The notes under the pieces are model-generated. The model was not told where the DNA came from, did not search any database, and saw nothing but the letters and a program-made list of their open reading frames with translations. DNA of 64,000 nucleotides from Pseudomonas putida (lineage in GTDB: Bacteria; Pseudomonadota; Gammaproteobacteria; Pseudomonadales; Pseudomonadaceae), in contig NZ_MKZO01000004.1 in assembly GCF_001941965.1 (NCBI RefSeq), positions 62,001 to 126,000 on the forward strand. Reading direction: 5' to 3'. Below, piece after piece: positions 46,083 to 53,710 of this stretch. How positions within the stretch are numbered: position 1 is the first letter of the stretch; each line of letters begins with the position of its first letter. Position numbers and translations under genes: made by a program.

Positions 46083-46448
46083 ATGAGTGAGCAGAACGAA
46101 CGCAGACGCTTCAAGCGCATCAACTTCGATGCCCCTACCGAACTGATCCAGGGCGAGCGTCGCTGGCAGGTCGAACTGATCGATATCTCCCTCAAGGGCC
46201 TGCTGATCGAATCCCCCGCCAACTGGGATGCCGACGCCGAGCAACCCTTCGCGGCGGTCATCACCCTCAGCCCGGACGCGAAGGTGCACATGCAGGTGCA
46301 ATTGCGTCATATAGAAGAAGCTCACCTGGGCTTTCTTTGCGTCGCCATCGACCTGCCGTCGATGGAACATCTGCGCCGCCTTGTGGAGCTCAACCTGGCC
46401 GACCGCACCGAACTGGAGCGCGAATTCGACCAATTGATCAGGTTTTAA
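46083..46448 (+). CDS. PilZ-domain c-di-GMP-binding protein (MapZ/PA4608-like)
   Basis: 121 residues from ATG 46083. A single PilZ domain: the N-terminal ERRRFKRI contains the RxxxR motif, and DISLKGLLI is the second conserved motif (D-x-S-x-x-G). It binds cyclic-di-GMP. The ortholog PA4608 (MapZ) interacts with the chemotaxis methyltransferase CheR1, so a link to taxis is likely. The position between cstA and radA in P. aeruginosa supports orthology. Confidence 0.92.
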   Translation: MSEQNERRRFKRINFDAPTELIQGERRWQVELIDISLKGLLIESPANWDADAEQPFAAVITLSPDAKVHMQVQLRHIEEAHLGFLCVAIDLPSMEHLRRLVELNLADRTELEREFDQLIRF

Positions 46449-46630
46449 GATCTTTTAGCTTCCTACCCTTTTCACCCTGCCGAGTTTTCCTGTCCACCTG
46501 GACAGCTTATTTCGCGCTGTACACGGTTTTTCCTACGCCGTGGTACAGCGCTTTCGCCTTTCTGGAACGATTACTGCAACCGTGATCTGGCCAAATCAAT
46601 GGCCTTACTGTTTCTGCGCCAATCGATAAA

Positions 46631-46640
46631 TTGTATACAA
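46631..46640. promoter_or_regulatory. Palindromic operator candidate upstream of the NCS2 permease
   Basis: TTGTATACAA is a perfect 10-base palindrome, 71 bases before the permease start, in an AT-rich intergenic stretch (46449-46711). GntR- or MarR-type operators look like this; the regulator is not identified. Confidence 0.4.
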
Positions 46641-46711
46641 TTCTCCTAGCAATACTTGGCAACAGATGTCTACAGTAGCGGCACAACAATAAATACCGAG
46701 ATCCTGCTCCC

Positions 46712-48235
46712 ATGAATACGTCCTCACCAAGCACGTCTTCCACCGCGCCTCGTCCGGAAGACGAAAACCTCGGCCTGGGTGCCAACGTCGCTTATGGTCT
46801 GCAACACGTTCTGACGATGTATGGCGGTATCGTTGCGGTGCCGCTGATTCTTGGCCAGGCTGCTGGCCTGGGCCCTGCCGAGATCGGTCTGCTGATTGCC
46901 GCATCGCTGTTCGCCGGTGGCCTGGCCACCCTCCTGCAAACCCTCGGCCTGCCGTTCTTCGGTTGCCAGTTGCCGCTGGTCCAGGGCGTATCGTTCGCCG
47001 GCGTGGCGACCATGGGCGCGATCCTCTCCACCGAAGGCGGCGGCGGTCTGCCGGGCGTGCTCGGTGCGGTAATGGCGGCCTCGTTCCTCGGCTTCCTGAT
47101 CACCCCGATCTTCTCGCGCATCACCAAGTACTTCCCGCCGCTGGTGACCGGCATCGTCATCACCACCATCGGCCTGACCCTGATGCCGGTCGCGGCGCGC
47201 TGGGTGATGGGCGGCAACAGCAAGTCGCCGGAATTCGGCAGCATGGAGAACATCGGCCTGGCGGCCCTGACCTTCACCTTCGTGCTGGCCCTGAGCAAAC
47301 TCGGCAGCGCCTCGATCTCGCGCCTGTCGATCCTCCTGGCGATGGTCATCGGCACCCTGATCGCCTGGTCGCTGGGCATGGCCGACTTCAGCAAGGTGCT
47401 GGACGGTCCGCTGGTAGCCATGCCGTCGCCGTTCCATTTCGGCATGCCGACCTTCCACATCGCCGCGATCCTGTCGATGTGCATCGTGATCATCGTGACC
47501 CTGGTGGAAACCTCGGCGGACATCCTTGCCGTCGGTGAAATCATCGAGACCAAGGTCGACTCCCGCCGCCTCGGCGACGGCCTGCGGGCCGACATGGCGT
47601 CGAGCATCCTGGCGCCGATCTTCGGCTCCTTCACCCAGAGCGCCTTCGCCCAGAACGTCGGCCTGGTCGCCGTCACCGGCGTCAAGAGCCGCTACGTGGT
47701 CGCCACCGGTGGCGTGATCCTGGTGATCCTCGGCCTGCTGCCGATCATGGGTCGGGTGATTGCCGCGGTACCGACCTCGGTACTGGGCGGCGCGGGCATC
47801 GTGCTCTTTGGCACCGTGGCGGCGAGCGGTATCCGCACCCTGTCCAAGGTCGAGTACAAGAACAACATGAACCTGATCATCGTCGCCGCCTCCCTGGGCT
47901 TCGGCATGATCCCGATCGCGGCACCGAACTTCTACGATCACTTCCCGAACTGGTTCGAAACCATCTTCCACTCCGGCATCAGCTCGGCAGCGATCATGGC
48001 GATTTCCCTGAACCTGCTGTTCAACCACTTCAAGGTCGGCAACTCCGATCAGCAATCGGTGTTCGCTGCCGGCTACGAGCGCACCGTCGTCTACTCCGAT
48101 ATCTCTGCCCTGCGTGACGGCGACTACTTCAAGGACGGCAAGCTGTTCGATGCCGAAGGGAAGGAAATCCCGATGGTGGCCGAAGATGAACATGCCGGAA
48201 CGGCGCCGCGACGAAAGGCTGTCGCCGAGCACTGA
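46712..48235 (+). CDS. NCS2-family xanthine/uracil permease
   Basis: 507 residues. The NCS2 core is clear: NVAYGLQHVLTMYGGIVAVP (with the first-helix Gln-His), GCQLPLVQGVSFAGVATMGA, LVETSADILAVGEI and FTQSAFAQNVGLVAVTGVKS. About 12-14 helices are seen. The substrate is probably xanthine or uric acid, by resemblance to the nucleobase:cation symporter 2 purine branch. The gene stands alone between the PilZ gene and the has locus. Confidence 0.92.
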   Translation: MNTSSPSTSSTAPRPEDENLGLGANVAYGLQHVLTMYGGIVAVPLILGQAAGLGPAEIGLLIAASLFAGGLATLLQTLGLPFFGCQLPLVQGVSFAGVATMGAILSTEGGGGLPGVLGAVMAASFLGFLITPIFSRITKYFPPLVTGIVITTIGLTLMPVAARWVMGGNSKSPEFGSMENIGLAALTFTFVLALSKLGSASISRLSILLAMVIGTLIAWSLGMADFSKVLDGPLVAMPSPFHFGMPTFHIAAILSMCIVIIVTLVETSADILAVGEIIETKVDSRRLGDGLRADMASSILAPIFGSFTQSAFAQNVGLVAVTGVKSRYVVATGGVILVILGLLPIMGRVIAAVPTSVLGGAGIVLFGTVAASGIRTLSKVEYKNNMNLIIVAASLGFGMIPIAAPNFYDHFPNWFETIFHSGISSAAIMAISLNLLFNHFKVGNSDQQSVFAAGYERTVVYSDISALRDGDYFKDGKLFDAEGKEIPMVAEDEHAGTAPRRKAVAEH

Positions 48236-48311
48236 TGACACGGCAGTAACCGGGGGCCGGTGCGCAAGCACTGGCCCTTTTTTTGCCTGTGTGGAATCTG
48301 GTTGTCTGGAC

Positions 48312-48396
48312 CGGCCTCATCGCTGGCAAGCCAGCTCCCACAAGGTCCTGCGGCGCACGCGGTCCCTGTGGGAGCTGGCTTGCCAGCGATAGGGCC
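48312..48396. repeat. REP pair (inverted)
   Basis: GGCCTCATCGCTGGCAAGCC and its inverted partner, ending at about 48396, lie between the NCS2 gene and hasF, which are convergent. Confidence 0.9.
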
Positions 48397-48423
48397 ATCA
48401 GCAACGACACCAGTCTTCCTGCC

Positions 48424-49752
48424 TCACCGACTGGCGAAATACCGATCCAGCCGCTGCAAATCACTGGCTTCCAGGGTCCCCGCCAGATAGTGCACCTGCA
48501 ACCACGCCCGCAAGTAGTCATGCCGCGCCTGGGCCAGGTCTCGCCGCGCGCCATACAGCTGTTGCTCGGCATTCAGCACATCGAGATTGACCCGCTCCCC
48601 GCCCGCCACGCTCTTGCGTGTCGCTTCGATCAGGCGATCCGCCGACTCCACCGCCAATTCATAGGCCCGGATCTTCGCCACGCTGCTGGCGCACAGGTTG
48701 AACTGCTTACGCAGCTCGTTGAGGGTTTCGCTGAGCAGGCCGTCCAACTGGTACTGCACCTCGTCACGCTGCGCCGCCGCCTGCCGGGTCGCCGCCGAAA
48801 CACCCCCACCAGCGAACAACGGCACGCTGAGCTGGATGCCGATGCTGTCGGTGTCATAACGCTGGTTATAGGTGCTCTCCGAACTGGAACTGGAACGCCC
48901 TGTACTGGCATAGGCACTGAGGCTCGGCAGGTGCCCGGCGCGATTGCGCTCGACGCCCTGGTCCGCTGCTTCGACGGCATGCCGCTGGGCGATCAGCTGG
49001 GCGTTGTTGCTTACCGCCAGGTTGCGCCAGTGCTCGAAGTTGCCCGGCGCCAGCGGGTCCACCTTGAAGCCGGCCGCCAGGGGCGCGAGATCTTCAACCT
49101 CCAGCGGTTCGCCAACGATGGCCTGCAAGGTGCGCAGCGCGGCATCGAGAGTGTCCGTCGCCTCGATCTCCTGGGCCTTGGCCAGCTCGTAGCGGGCATG
49201 GGTTTCCAGAACGTCGGTGCGGGTGCCCTCGCCGCCTTTCAACAGCCGCTCGTTGAGGGTCAGTTGCTCGGCATAGGCCCGGCGCTGGGCCTGGGCCAGG
49301 GCGATCTGCTCGTTGGCAAACAGCGCCTCGCTGTAGGCCTGGAACAGCCGCACCACCAGCTCCTGCCCGCGCCCGCGAAACTGCGCATCGGCCAGCAACG
49401 CCTTGGCCACGCCCTGGCGATACTCGGCCCAGGCGCCGTAGTCGAACAGCGGCTGCTGCAGGGTCAGGGTCGAGGAATAACTGCGGTAGTCACGCTGCTG
49501 GGTGATATTCCCGACCGTGGTCGATTGGGTCACCTCGGAGTCGTTGCGCGCATTGCTGTAGCGGTACGACAGGTTGGGCAACAGCCTGGCCCGGCCAATG
49601 GCGCGGTACTCCAGCCCGGCATCGCGCTCGGCAATGGCGGCGTGGAAGGTTGGGTCGTTGCGCAGGGCCAGGGCGAAGGCATCGCTCAGATCGACGGCCG
49701 CCGCCGGCAAGCTCAGGCCCAGCAACACGAAGCAGGACAACAGGCGCATCAT
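48424..49752 (-). CDS. hasF: HasF, TolC-family outer-membrane channel of the haemophore exporter
   Basis: 442 residues with a signal peptide (MMRLLSCFVLLGLSLPAAA). TolC-type repeats are present, as two halves of coiled-coil helices and beta strands (LSDAFALALRNDPTFHAAIA, and later VEAADQGVERNRAGHLPSLS). It would form the outer-membrane duct of a type I secretion system. It overlaps the adaptor gene by four bases. In the has context it exports HasA; such channels can also serve proteases or lipases. Confidence 0.92.
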   Translation of the reverse strand: MMRLLSCFVLLGLSLPAAAVDLSDAFALALRNDPTFHAAIAERDAGLEYRAIGRARLLPNLSYRYSNARNDSEVTQSTTVGNITQQRDYRSYSSTLTLQQPLFDYGAWAEYRQGVAKALLADAQFRGRGQELVVRLFQAYSEALFANEQIALAQAQRRAYAEQLTLNERLLKGGEGTRTDVLETHARYELAKAQEIEATDTLDAALRTLQAIVGEPLEVEDLAPLAAGFKVDPLAPGNFEHWRNLAVSNNAQLIAQRHAVEAADQGVERNRAGHLPSLSAYASTGRSSSSSESTYNQRYDTDSIGIQLSVPLFAGGGVSAATRQAAAQRDEVQYQLDGLLSETLNELRKQFNLCASSVAKIRAYELAVESADRLIEATRKSVAGGERVNLDVLNAEQQLYGARRDLAQARHDYLRAWLQVHYLAGTLEASDLQRLDRYFASR

Positions 49753-51068
49753 TCCTCCGCCAGGGCGACATGGGCCCGGTCGGTCAACGGCTTGAACAAG
49801 TAGTTGAGCATCGAGCGTTCACCCGTCCGCACGAAGGCCTCCACCGGCATGCCCGGGCGGATGTCCTGGCCGGCCAGTTGCTGCTGCCCTTCTGCGCCGA
49901 CGCGCACACGCACCTGGTAATAAGGCTGGCCATTTTTCTCGTCCAGCAGGCGGTCGGCTGACACCAGGGTCACCTCGCCCTCGACCCGCGGCGTGGTGCT
50001 CTGGTTGAAGGCCACGAACAACAACTCCACTGGCAGCCCCGGGTGCAGGCGGTCCACCAGCTCCACCGAAGCCCGGGCATCCACCAGCAGCGGCACATCG
50101 CGGGGGACGATCTCCATCAGCGACTGCCCGCGGGCGATCACCCCACCATTGGTGAACACGCTGGACCCCACCACCGTGCCGCTGGCCGGAGCCTTGATCT
50201 CGGTGCTGGCCAGATCGAAGGCGGCGCTGCGCAGGCGGTTGTCGAGATCGGCGGCATTGGACTGCGCCTCGGTGAGCTGCTGGCTGACCTCGCGCTGGTA
50301 TTCCTGCTGACGCTGGCCGATGCGCAGTTTCAACTCCTGCAACTGGCGGCGGGTGCGGCCGATATTACCCAGGTCCTCTGAAATCGAGCCGTTGACCTGG
50401 GCGAACAGGCGCTCGCTTTCCAGCAGGCGATTGCGCGGGATGTAACCGTCCCGGGCCAGCTCGCGCAGGCCCTGCAACTGTTCCTGCAGGGCGCTGCGCT
50501 GGTCCTGCTTCGCCGCCATCGAGCCTTGCAGGCCGTCGAGGCTGGCCTGGGAGCCGGCGATGCTTTCACGCATGCCGCCGAGTTCCATTTCCAGCGCCTG
50601 GCGACGACTGCCCAGCAGTTGCCGCTGGGTTTCCAGGATCGCCGCCAGCCAGGGTTCGCCGGCGTCCTTCAGCAACTCCGGCGAGTACTGCACCGCGCTT
50701 TGTCCATCCCGCTCGGCGACCAGGCGGGCCTGCATGGCCCGGGCGGTGAGCAACTGCACCCGCAGCGATTCGTACTGGGCCCGGGCCTGGGTCGGGTCCA
50801 GGCGCAACAGCACCTGGCCGGCCGTGACCTGGTCACCATCGCGCACCAGCAGTTGTTCGATCACCCCGCCGGTGGGGTGCTGCACCGCCTGGCGGCTGCC
50901 GGCGACCACCACGTTGCCGGACAGCGGCACGCCCTTGTCCAGCGGGGCCAGCGCGGCCCAGAGCATGAAGCCGCCAAAGCCGGCGATGACCATCCAGCGC
51001 CCGATACGCGCAGGGCGGCGCTCGTCCATGGCGAGGACATTGTTGGGAAGAGGAGCGGTTGCAGTCAT
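49749..51068 (-). CDS. hasE: HasE, HlyD-family periplasmic adaptor
   Basis: 439 residues. There is one membrane anchor near 22-42 (RIGRWMVIAGFGGFMLWAAL); then a beta-barrel/lipoyl part (GVPLSGNVVVAGSRQAVQHP), a long coiled coil (about 90-290) and a return lipoyl half (IKAPASGTVVGSSVFTNGGV). It joins the ABC exporter in the inner membrane with the TolC-type channel. Its start lies three bases after the hasD stop, and its end overlaps hasF, indicating one operon. Confidence 0.93.
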   Translation of the reverse strand: MTATAPLPNNVLAMDERRPARIGRWMVIAGFGGFMLWAALAPLDKGVPLSGNVVVAGSRQAVQHPTGGVIEQLLVRDGDQVTAGQVLLRLDPTQARAQYESLRVQLLTARAMQARLVAERDGQSAVQYSPELLKDAGEPWLAAILETQRQLLGSRRQALEMELGGMRESIAGSQASLDGLQGSMAAKQDQRSALQEQLQGLRELARDGYIPRNRLLESERLFAQVNGSISEDLGNIGRTRRQLQELKLRIGQRQQEYQREVSQQLTEAQSNAADLDNRLRSAAFDLASTEIKAPASGTVVGSSVFTNGGVIARGQSLMEIVPRDVPLLVDARASVELVDRLHPGLPVELLFVAFNQSTTPRVEGEVTLVSADRLLDEKNGQPYYQVRVRVGAEGQQQLAGQDIRPGMPVEAFVRTGERSMLNYLFKPLTDRAHVALAEE

Positions 51069-51071
51069 CGA

Positions 51072-52835
51072 TCAGGCTCTCGGTGTGCCGTAGCTCATGC
51101 TGACGCTGGCAGGGCTGCGCAGCGCGGTGGGGCCGGGGACAGCGGCAGGACGGGCGGCTTTCTGCAGGTCCTGGAGCACCCGCACGGTGGGCCCGAAGGC
51201 CTGCAACTGGCCGTTCTGCAGGACCAGCAGCTTCTCCAGGCCGGACAGCAGCGCCGGCTTGTGGGTGATCAGGATCAGCGTGCGGCGCGCCTCGCGGACC
51301 TTGGCCACCGCAGCGAGCAAGGCCTGTTCGCCGGCTTCGTCGAGGTTGGAATTGGGCTCGTCGAGGACGATCAACGCCGGTAGCCAGTACAACGCCCGGG
51401 CCAGGCCGATGCGCTGGCGCTGGCCGCCGGAAAGACCGCTGCCGCCCTCGCCCAGCACGGTGTCATAGCCCGCCGGGAACTTGAGGATCATGTCGTGCAC
51501 CCCGGCCAGTTGCGCGGCAGCGACCACCGCATCGGCGTCCACCTCGCCAAGCCGGGCGATGTTCTCGGCGATGCTGCCAGCGAACAGTTGCACGTCCTGG
51601 GGCAGGTAGCCGATATGCTGGCCGAGCAGGCTTTTGTCCCAGCGTTGCAGGTCGGCGCCGTCCAGGCGCACCTTGCCGTCAAAGGGATTGGCAGCACCTA
51701 CGAGCAACCGGGCCAGGGTGGATTTGCCGGAACCGGAAGCGCCGATGATGCCCAGGGAATCACCGGGCTCAAGGGCGAAGCCAAGATTGCTCAGGCAGGG
51801 CTTGCGTGTACCCGGCAGCAACGCGGTGACCTGCTCGACGGACAGGCGGCCGGTGGGCGCCGGCAGCGGCATGCCCTCGGGACGCGGCGGTTGCGCCTGC
51901 AACAGTTCGTTGAGGCGGACATAGGCCTGGCGTGCCGAACCCCACTGGCGCCAGACCGCGATCAACTGGTCGATGGGCGCCAGCACCCGGCCCATCAGGA
52001 TCGAGCCGGCGACCATCATGCCCGGGCTGACCTGCTTCTCCAGCGCCAGCCAGGCACCGAGGCCGAGGACCAGGGATTGCAGGGTCAGGCGCAGGGTCTT
52101 GGATACGGCGGTCACCGCCGCGGCGCGCTCGCTGCCATGGTTCTGCAGGCCGAGAAAGCCGTGGTGCAGTGCGGTCCAGCGCTGGCGGACCACGCCGAGC
52201 ATGCCCATGGCTTCCATCGCCTCGGCATTGCGCAGGTTGCCGCTGGCCTGTAAACCGGCCTGCTGGGACAGTTGCCCGGCTTCGGCGAAGGGCTTTTGCG
52301 TCAGGCGCTCGTTGAGCCAGGCCAGGACCGTCAGCAGCACCGCACCGACCAACGCCATCAGCCCCAGCCAGGGGCTGAACAGGAACATCACCGCGAGGTA
52401 CACCGGGAACCACGGCGCATCGAAGAAGGCGAACAGCGCCTGGCCAGTGGCGAACTGGCGCAGGCTGGTCAGGTCCGCCAGCACCTGGCCGGCGGCGCCC
52501 TTGCTACCGGCCAGGCTGGCTTCATAGGCGGCCTGGAACACCCGGGGGTTGAGGCGCAGGTCCATCTGCGTGCCGAGGCGGATCACCACCAGGCTGCGCA
52601 CCCACTCCAGCAGGCCCATGAAGGCGAACAGGCCGACCACCATCAGGCTGAGCATCAGCAGGGTCATCTCGTTGCCCGAGGACAGCACCCGGTCGTAGAC
52701 CTGCAGCATGTACAGGGCCGGCGCCAGCATCAGCAGGTTGATCACCGCGGTGAACAGGCCGACATTGGCAAAGCCGGCGCGGCAGGCCTTGAGCGCCTTG
52801 CGCACTTCGTTGCCCGAAACGGGAGCGGTTCCCAT
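51072..52835 (-). CDS. hasD: HasD, type I secretion ABC transporter (permease/ATPase)
   Basis: 587 residues from ATG 52835 (AGGAA upstream). The N-terminal half has the helical permease (LFTAVINLLMLAPALYMLQV), without a peptidase-like N-terminal domain, as in HasD/AprD/PrtD. The ATPase has Walker A GASGSGKSTLARLL, Q-loop YLPQDVQLF, signature LSGGQRQRIGLARAL and Walker B LIVLDEPNSNLD. It energises export of a substrate with a C-terminal signal, here HasA. The gene follows hasA after 169 bases containing a hairpin. Confidence 0.95.
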   Translation of the reverse strand: MGTAPVSGNEVRKALKACRAGFANVGLFTAVINLLMLAPALYMLQVYDRVLSSGNEMTLLMLSLMVVGLFAFMGLLEWVRSLVVIRLGTQMDLRLNPRVFQAAYEASLAGSKGAAGQVLADLTSLRQFATGQALFAFFDAPWFPVYLAVMFLFSPWLGLMALVGAVLLTVLAWLNERLTQKPFAEAGQLSQQAGLQASGNLRNAEAMEAMGMLGVVRQRWTALHHGFLGLQNHGSERAAAVTAVSKTLRLTLQSLVLGLGAWLALEKQVSPGMMVAGSILMGRVLAPIDQLIAVWRQWGSARQAYVRLNELLQAQPPRPEGMPLPAPTGRLSVEQVTALLPGTRKPCLSNLGFALEPGDSLGIIGASGSGKSTLARLLVGAANPFDGKVRLDGADLQRWDKSLLGQHIGYLPQDVQLFAGSIAENIARLGEVDADAVVAAAQLAGVHDMILKFPAGYDTVLGEGGSGLSGGQRQRIGLARALYWLPALIVLDEPNSNLDEAGEQALLAAVAKVREARRTLILITHKPALLSGLEKLLVLQNGQLQAFGPTVRVLQDLQKAARPAAVPGPTALRSPASVSMSYGTPRA

Positions 52836-52960
52836 TGCTTGGATTCCTCGCAGACGACGACGGCAGGCGATTGCAATCAGCCCACCCTCGCCACAGAATT
52901 CGCACCACCGCAGCCTGGGCCCGGCAAAGACACGGGCTGCGGGGTAAATGCAGCAGATCA

Positions 52961-52988
52961 GCGAATGCCAGGGTGACCTGCCATTCGC
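52961..52988. repeat. Hairpin between hasA and hasD
   Basis: GCGAATGCCAGG (52961-52972) and CCTGCCATTCGC (52977-52988) pair with one C-C mismatch. A TTTTT run follows only on the plus strand, opposite to has transcription. Confidence 0.7.
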
Positions 52989-53004
52989 TTTTTATTGCCT
53001 GCTA

Positions 53005-53607
53005 TCAAGCCGCCAGGGCCAGGTCGTCGACCTGGGACTGGACGCCGACGGCGGTGGCCGAGGCAGCGTTGATGGCTGCAGTGATGTCGGCGAAGGTGTT
53101 GTCGGTGGACACGCCATAGGTCGCCAGCAGGTTGTCCAGCACGCCTTCCAGGGCAGTGGTGTTGCCTTGCATCAGGCCGAAAATGGTCTGGTGGACTTCG
53201 TTGCCGGTACGGCCGGCACCCAGCGCAGCATCCAGGTCCAGACCGGCGAAGGTCACCACGTCCTGTTGCAGGGTGAAGTCGCTGCCTTGACCGCCGCCCA
53301 GGCCATAACCCAGGGAGACTTCATCCAGCGAACCCCACAGGTAGTGGTTGAGGTTGCTGTTGGCCGGAACACCTGGGGTGAACACATAGTGCAGACCGTT
53401 CGCGGTATCGCTACCGGCAATGAACGCGTACTCGGAGCCATTGGCACCATGGGTGGCGTACTCGCTGCCGTCGTAGGTACCAGTGTTGAACCCACCAGTG
53501 TTGCTATTGCCATGACCGGCGGTGAAGAAACCGGTGGCCCACTCCGACAGGTACTGGTCGACGGTGTAGTTGGCGAAGACGGCATCGTAAGTAACGGAAA
53601 GGCTCAT
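53005..53607 (-). CDS. hasA: HasA, secreted haemophore
   Basis: 200 residues, slightly longer than Serratia HasA. It begins MSLSVTYDAVFANYTVDQYL, the HasA N terminus, with no cleavable signal peptide. His32 (TAGHGN) is the haem ligand of one loop, and Tyr74 (GLHYVF) is the likely second ligand, with His73 beside it. The C-terminal tail ends in hydrophobic LALAA, the type I secretion signal. The protein is exported by HasDEF, takes haem from host haemoproteins and hands it to HasR. It lies between hasR and hasD on the same strand. Confidence 0.97.
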   Translation of the reverse strand: MSLSVTYDAVFANYTVDQYLSEWATGFFTAGHGNSNTGGFNTGTYDGSEYATHGANGSEYAFIAGSDTANGLHYVFTPGVPANSNLNHYLWGSLDEVSLGYGLGGGQGSDFTLQQDVVTFAGLDLDAALGAGRTGNEVHQTIFGLMQGNTTALEGVLDNLLATYGVSTDNTFADITAAINAASATAVGVQSQVDDLALAA

Positions 53608-53638
53608 AACTGTTCCTCTGAACGTTTTGGTGGTTTGA

Positions 53639-53677
53639 CGAAGGCTCCTGCCTTCGTTTTTGTCCTGAAGGACAAAA
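53639..53677 (-). repeat. Two adjacent hairpins between hasR and hasA
   Basis: CGAAGGC-TCCT-GCCTTCG (53639-53656) and TTTTGTCC-TGAA-GGACAAAA (53658-53677) are perfect stems, one base apart. Neither has a T run on the minus strand after it, so they resemble mRNA-stabilising or processing hairpins. Confidence 0.75.
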
Positions 53678-53710
53678 GGGTTGGCCGTGCCCGGTCAGGG
53701 CGCGGGGAAA

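Noticed and set aside
43832..46291. N-terminal extension of cstA to 46291
   Set aside because: The added 131 residues run antisense through the PilZ gene and have no transporter character; the family start is MNNNN at 45898.
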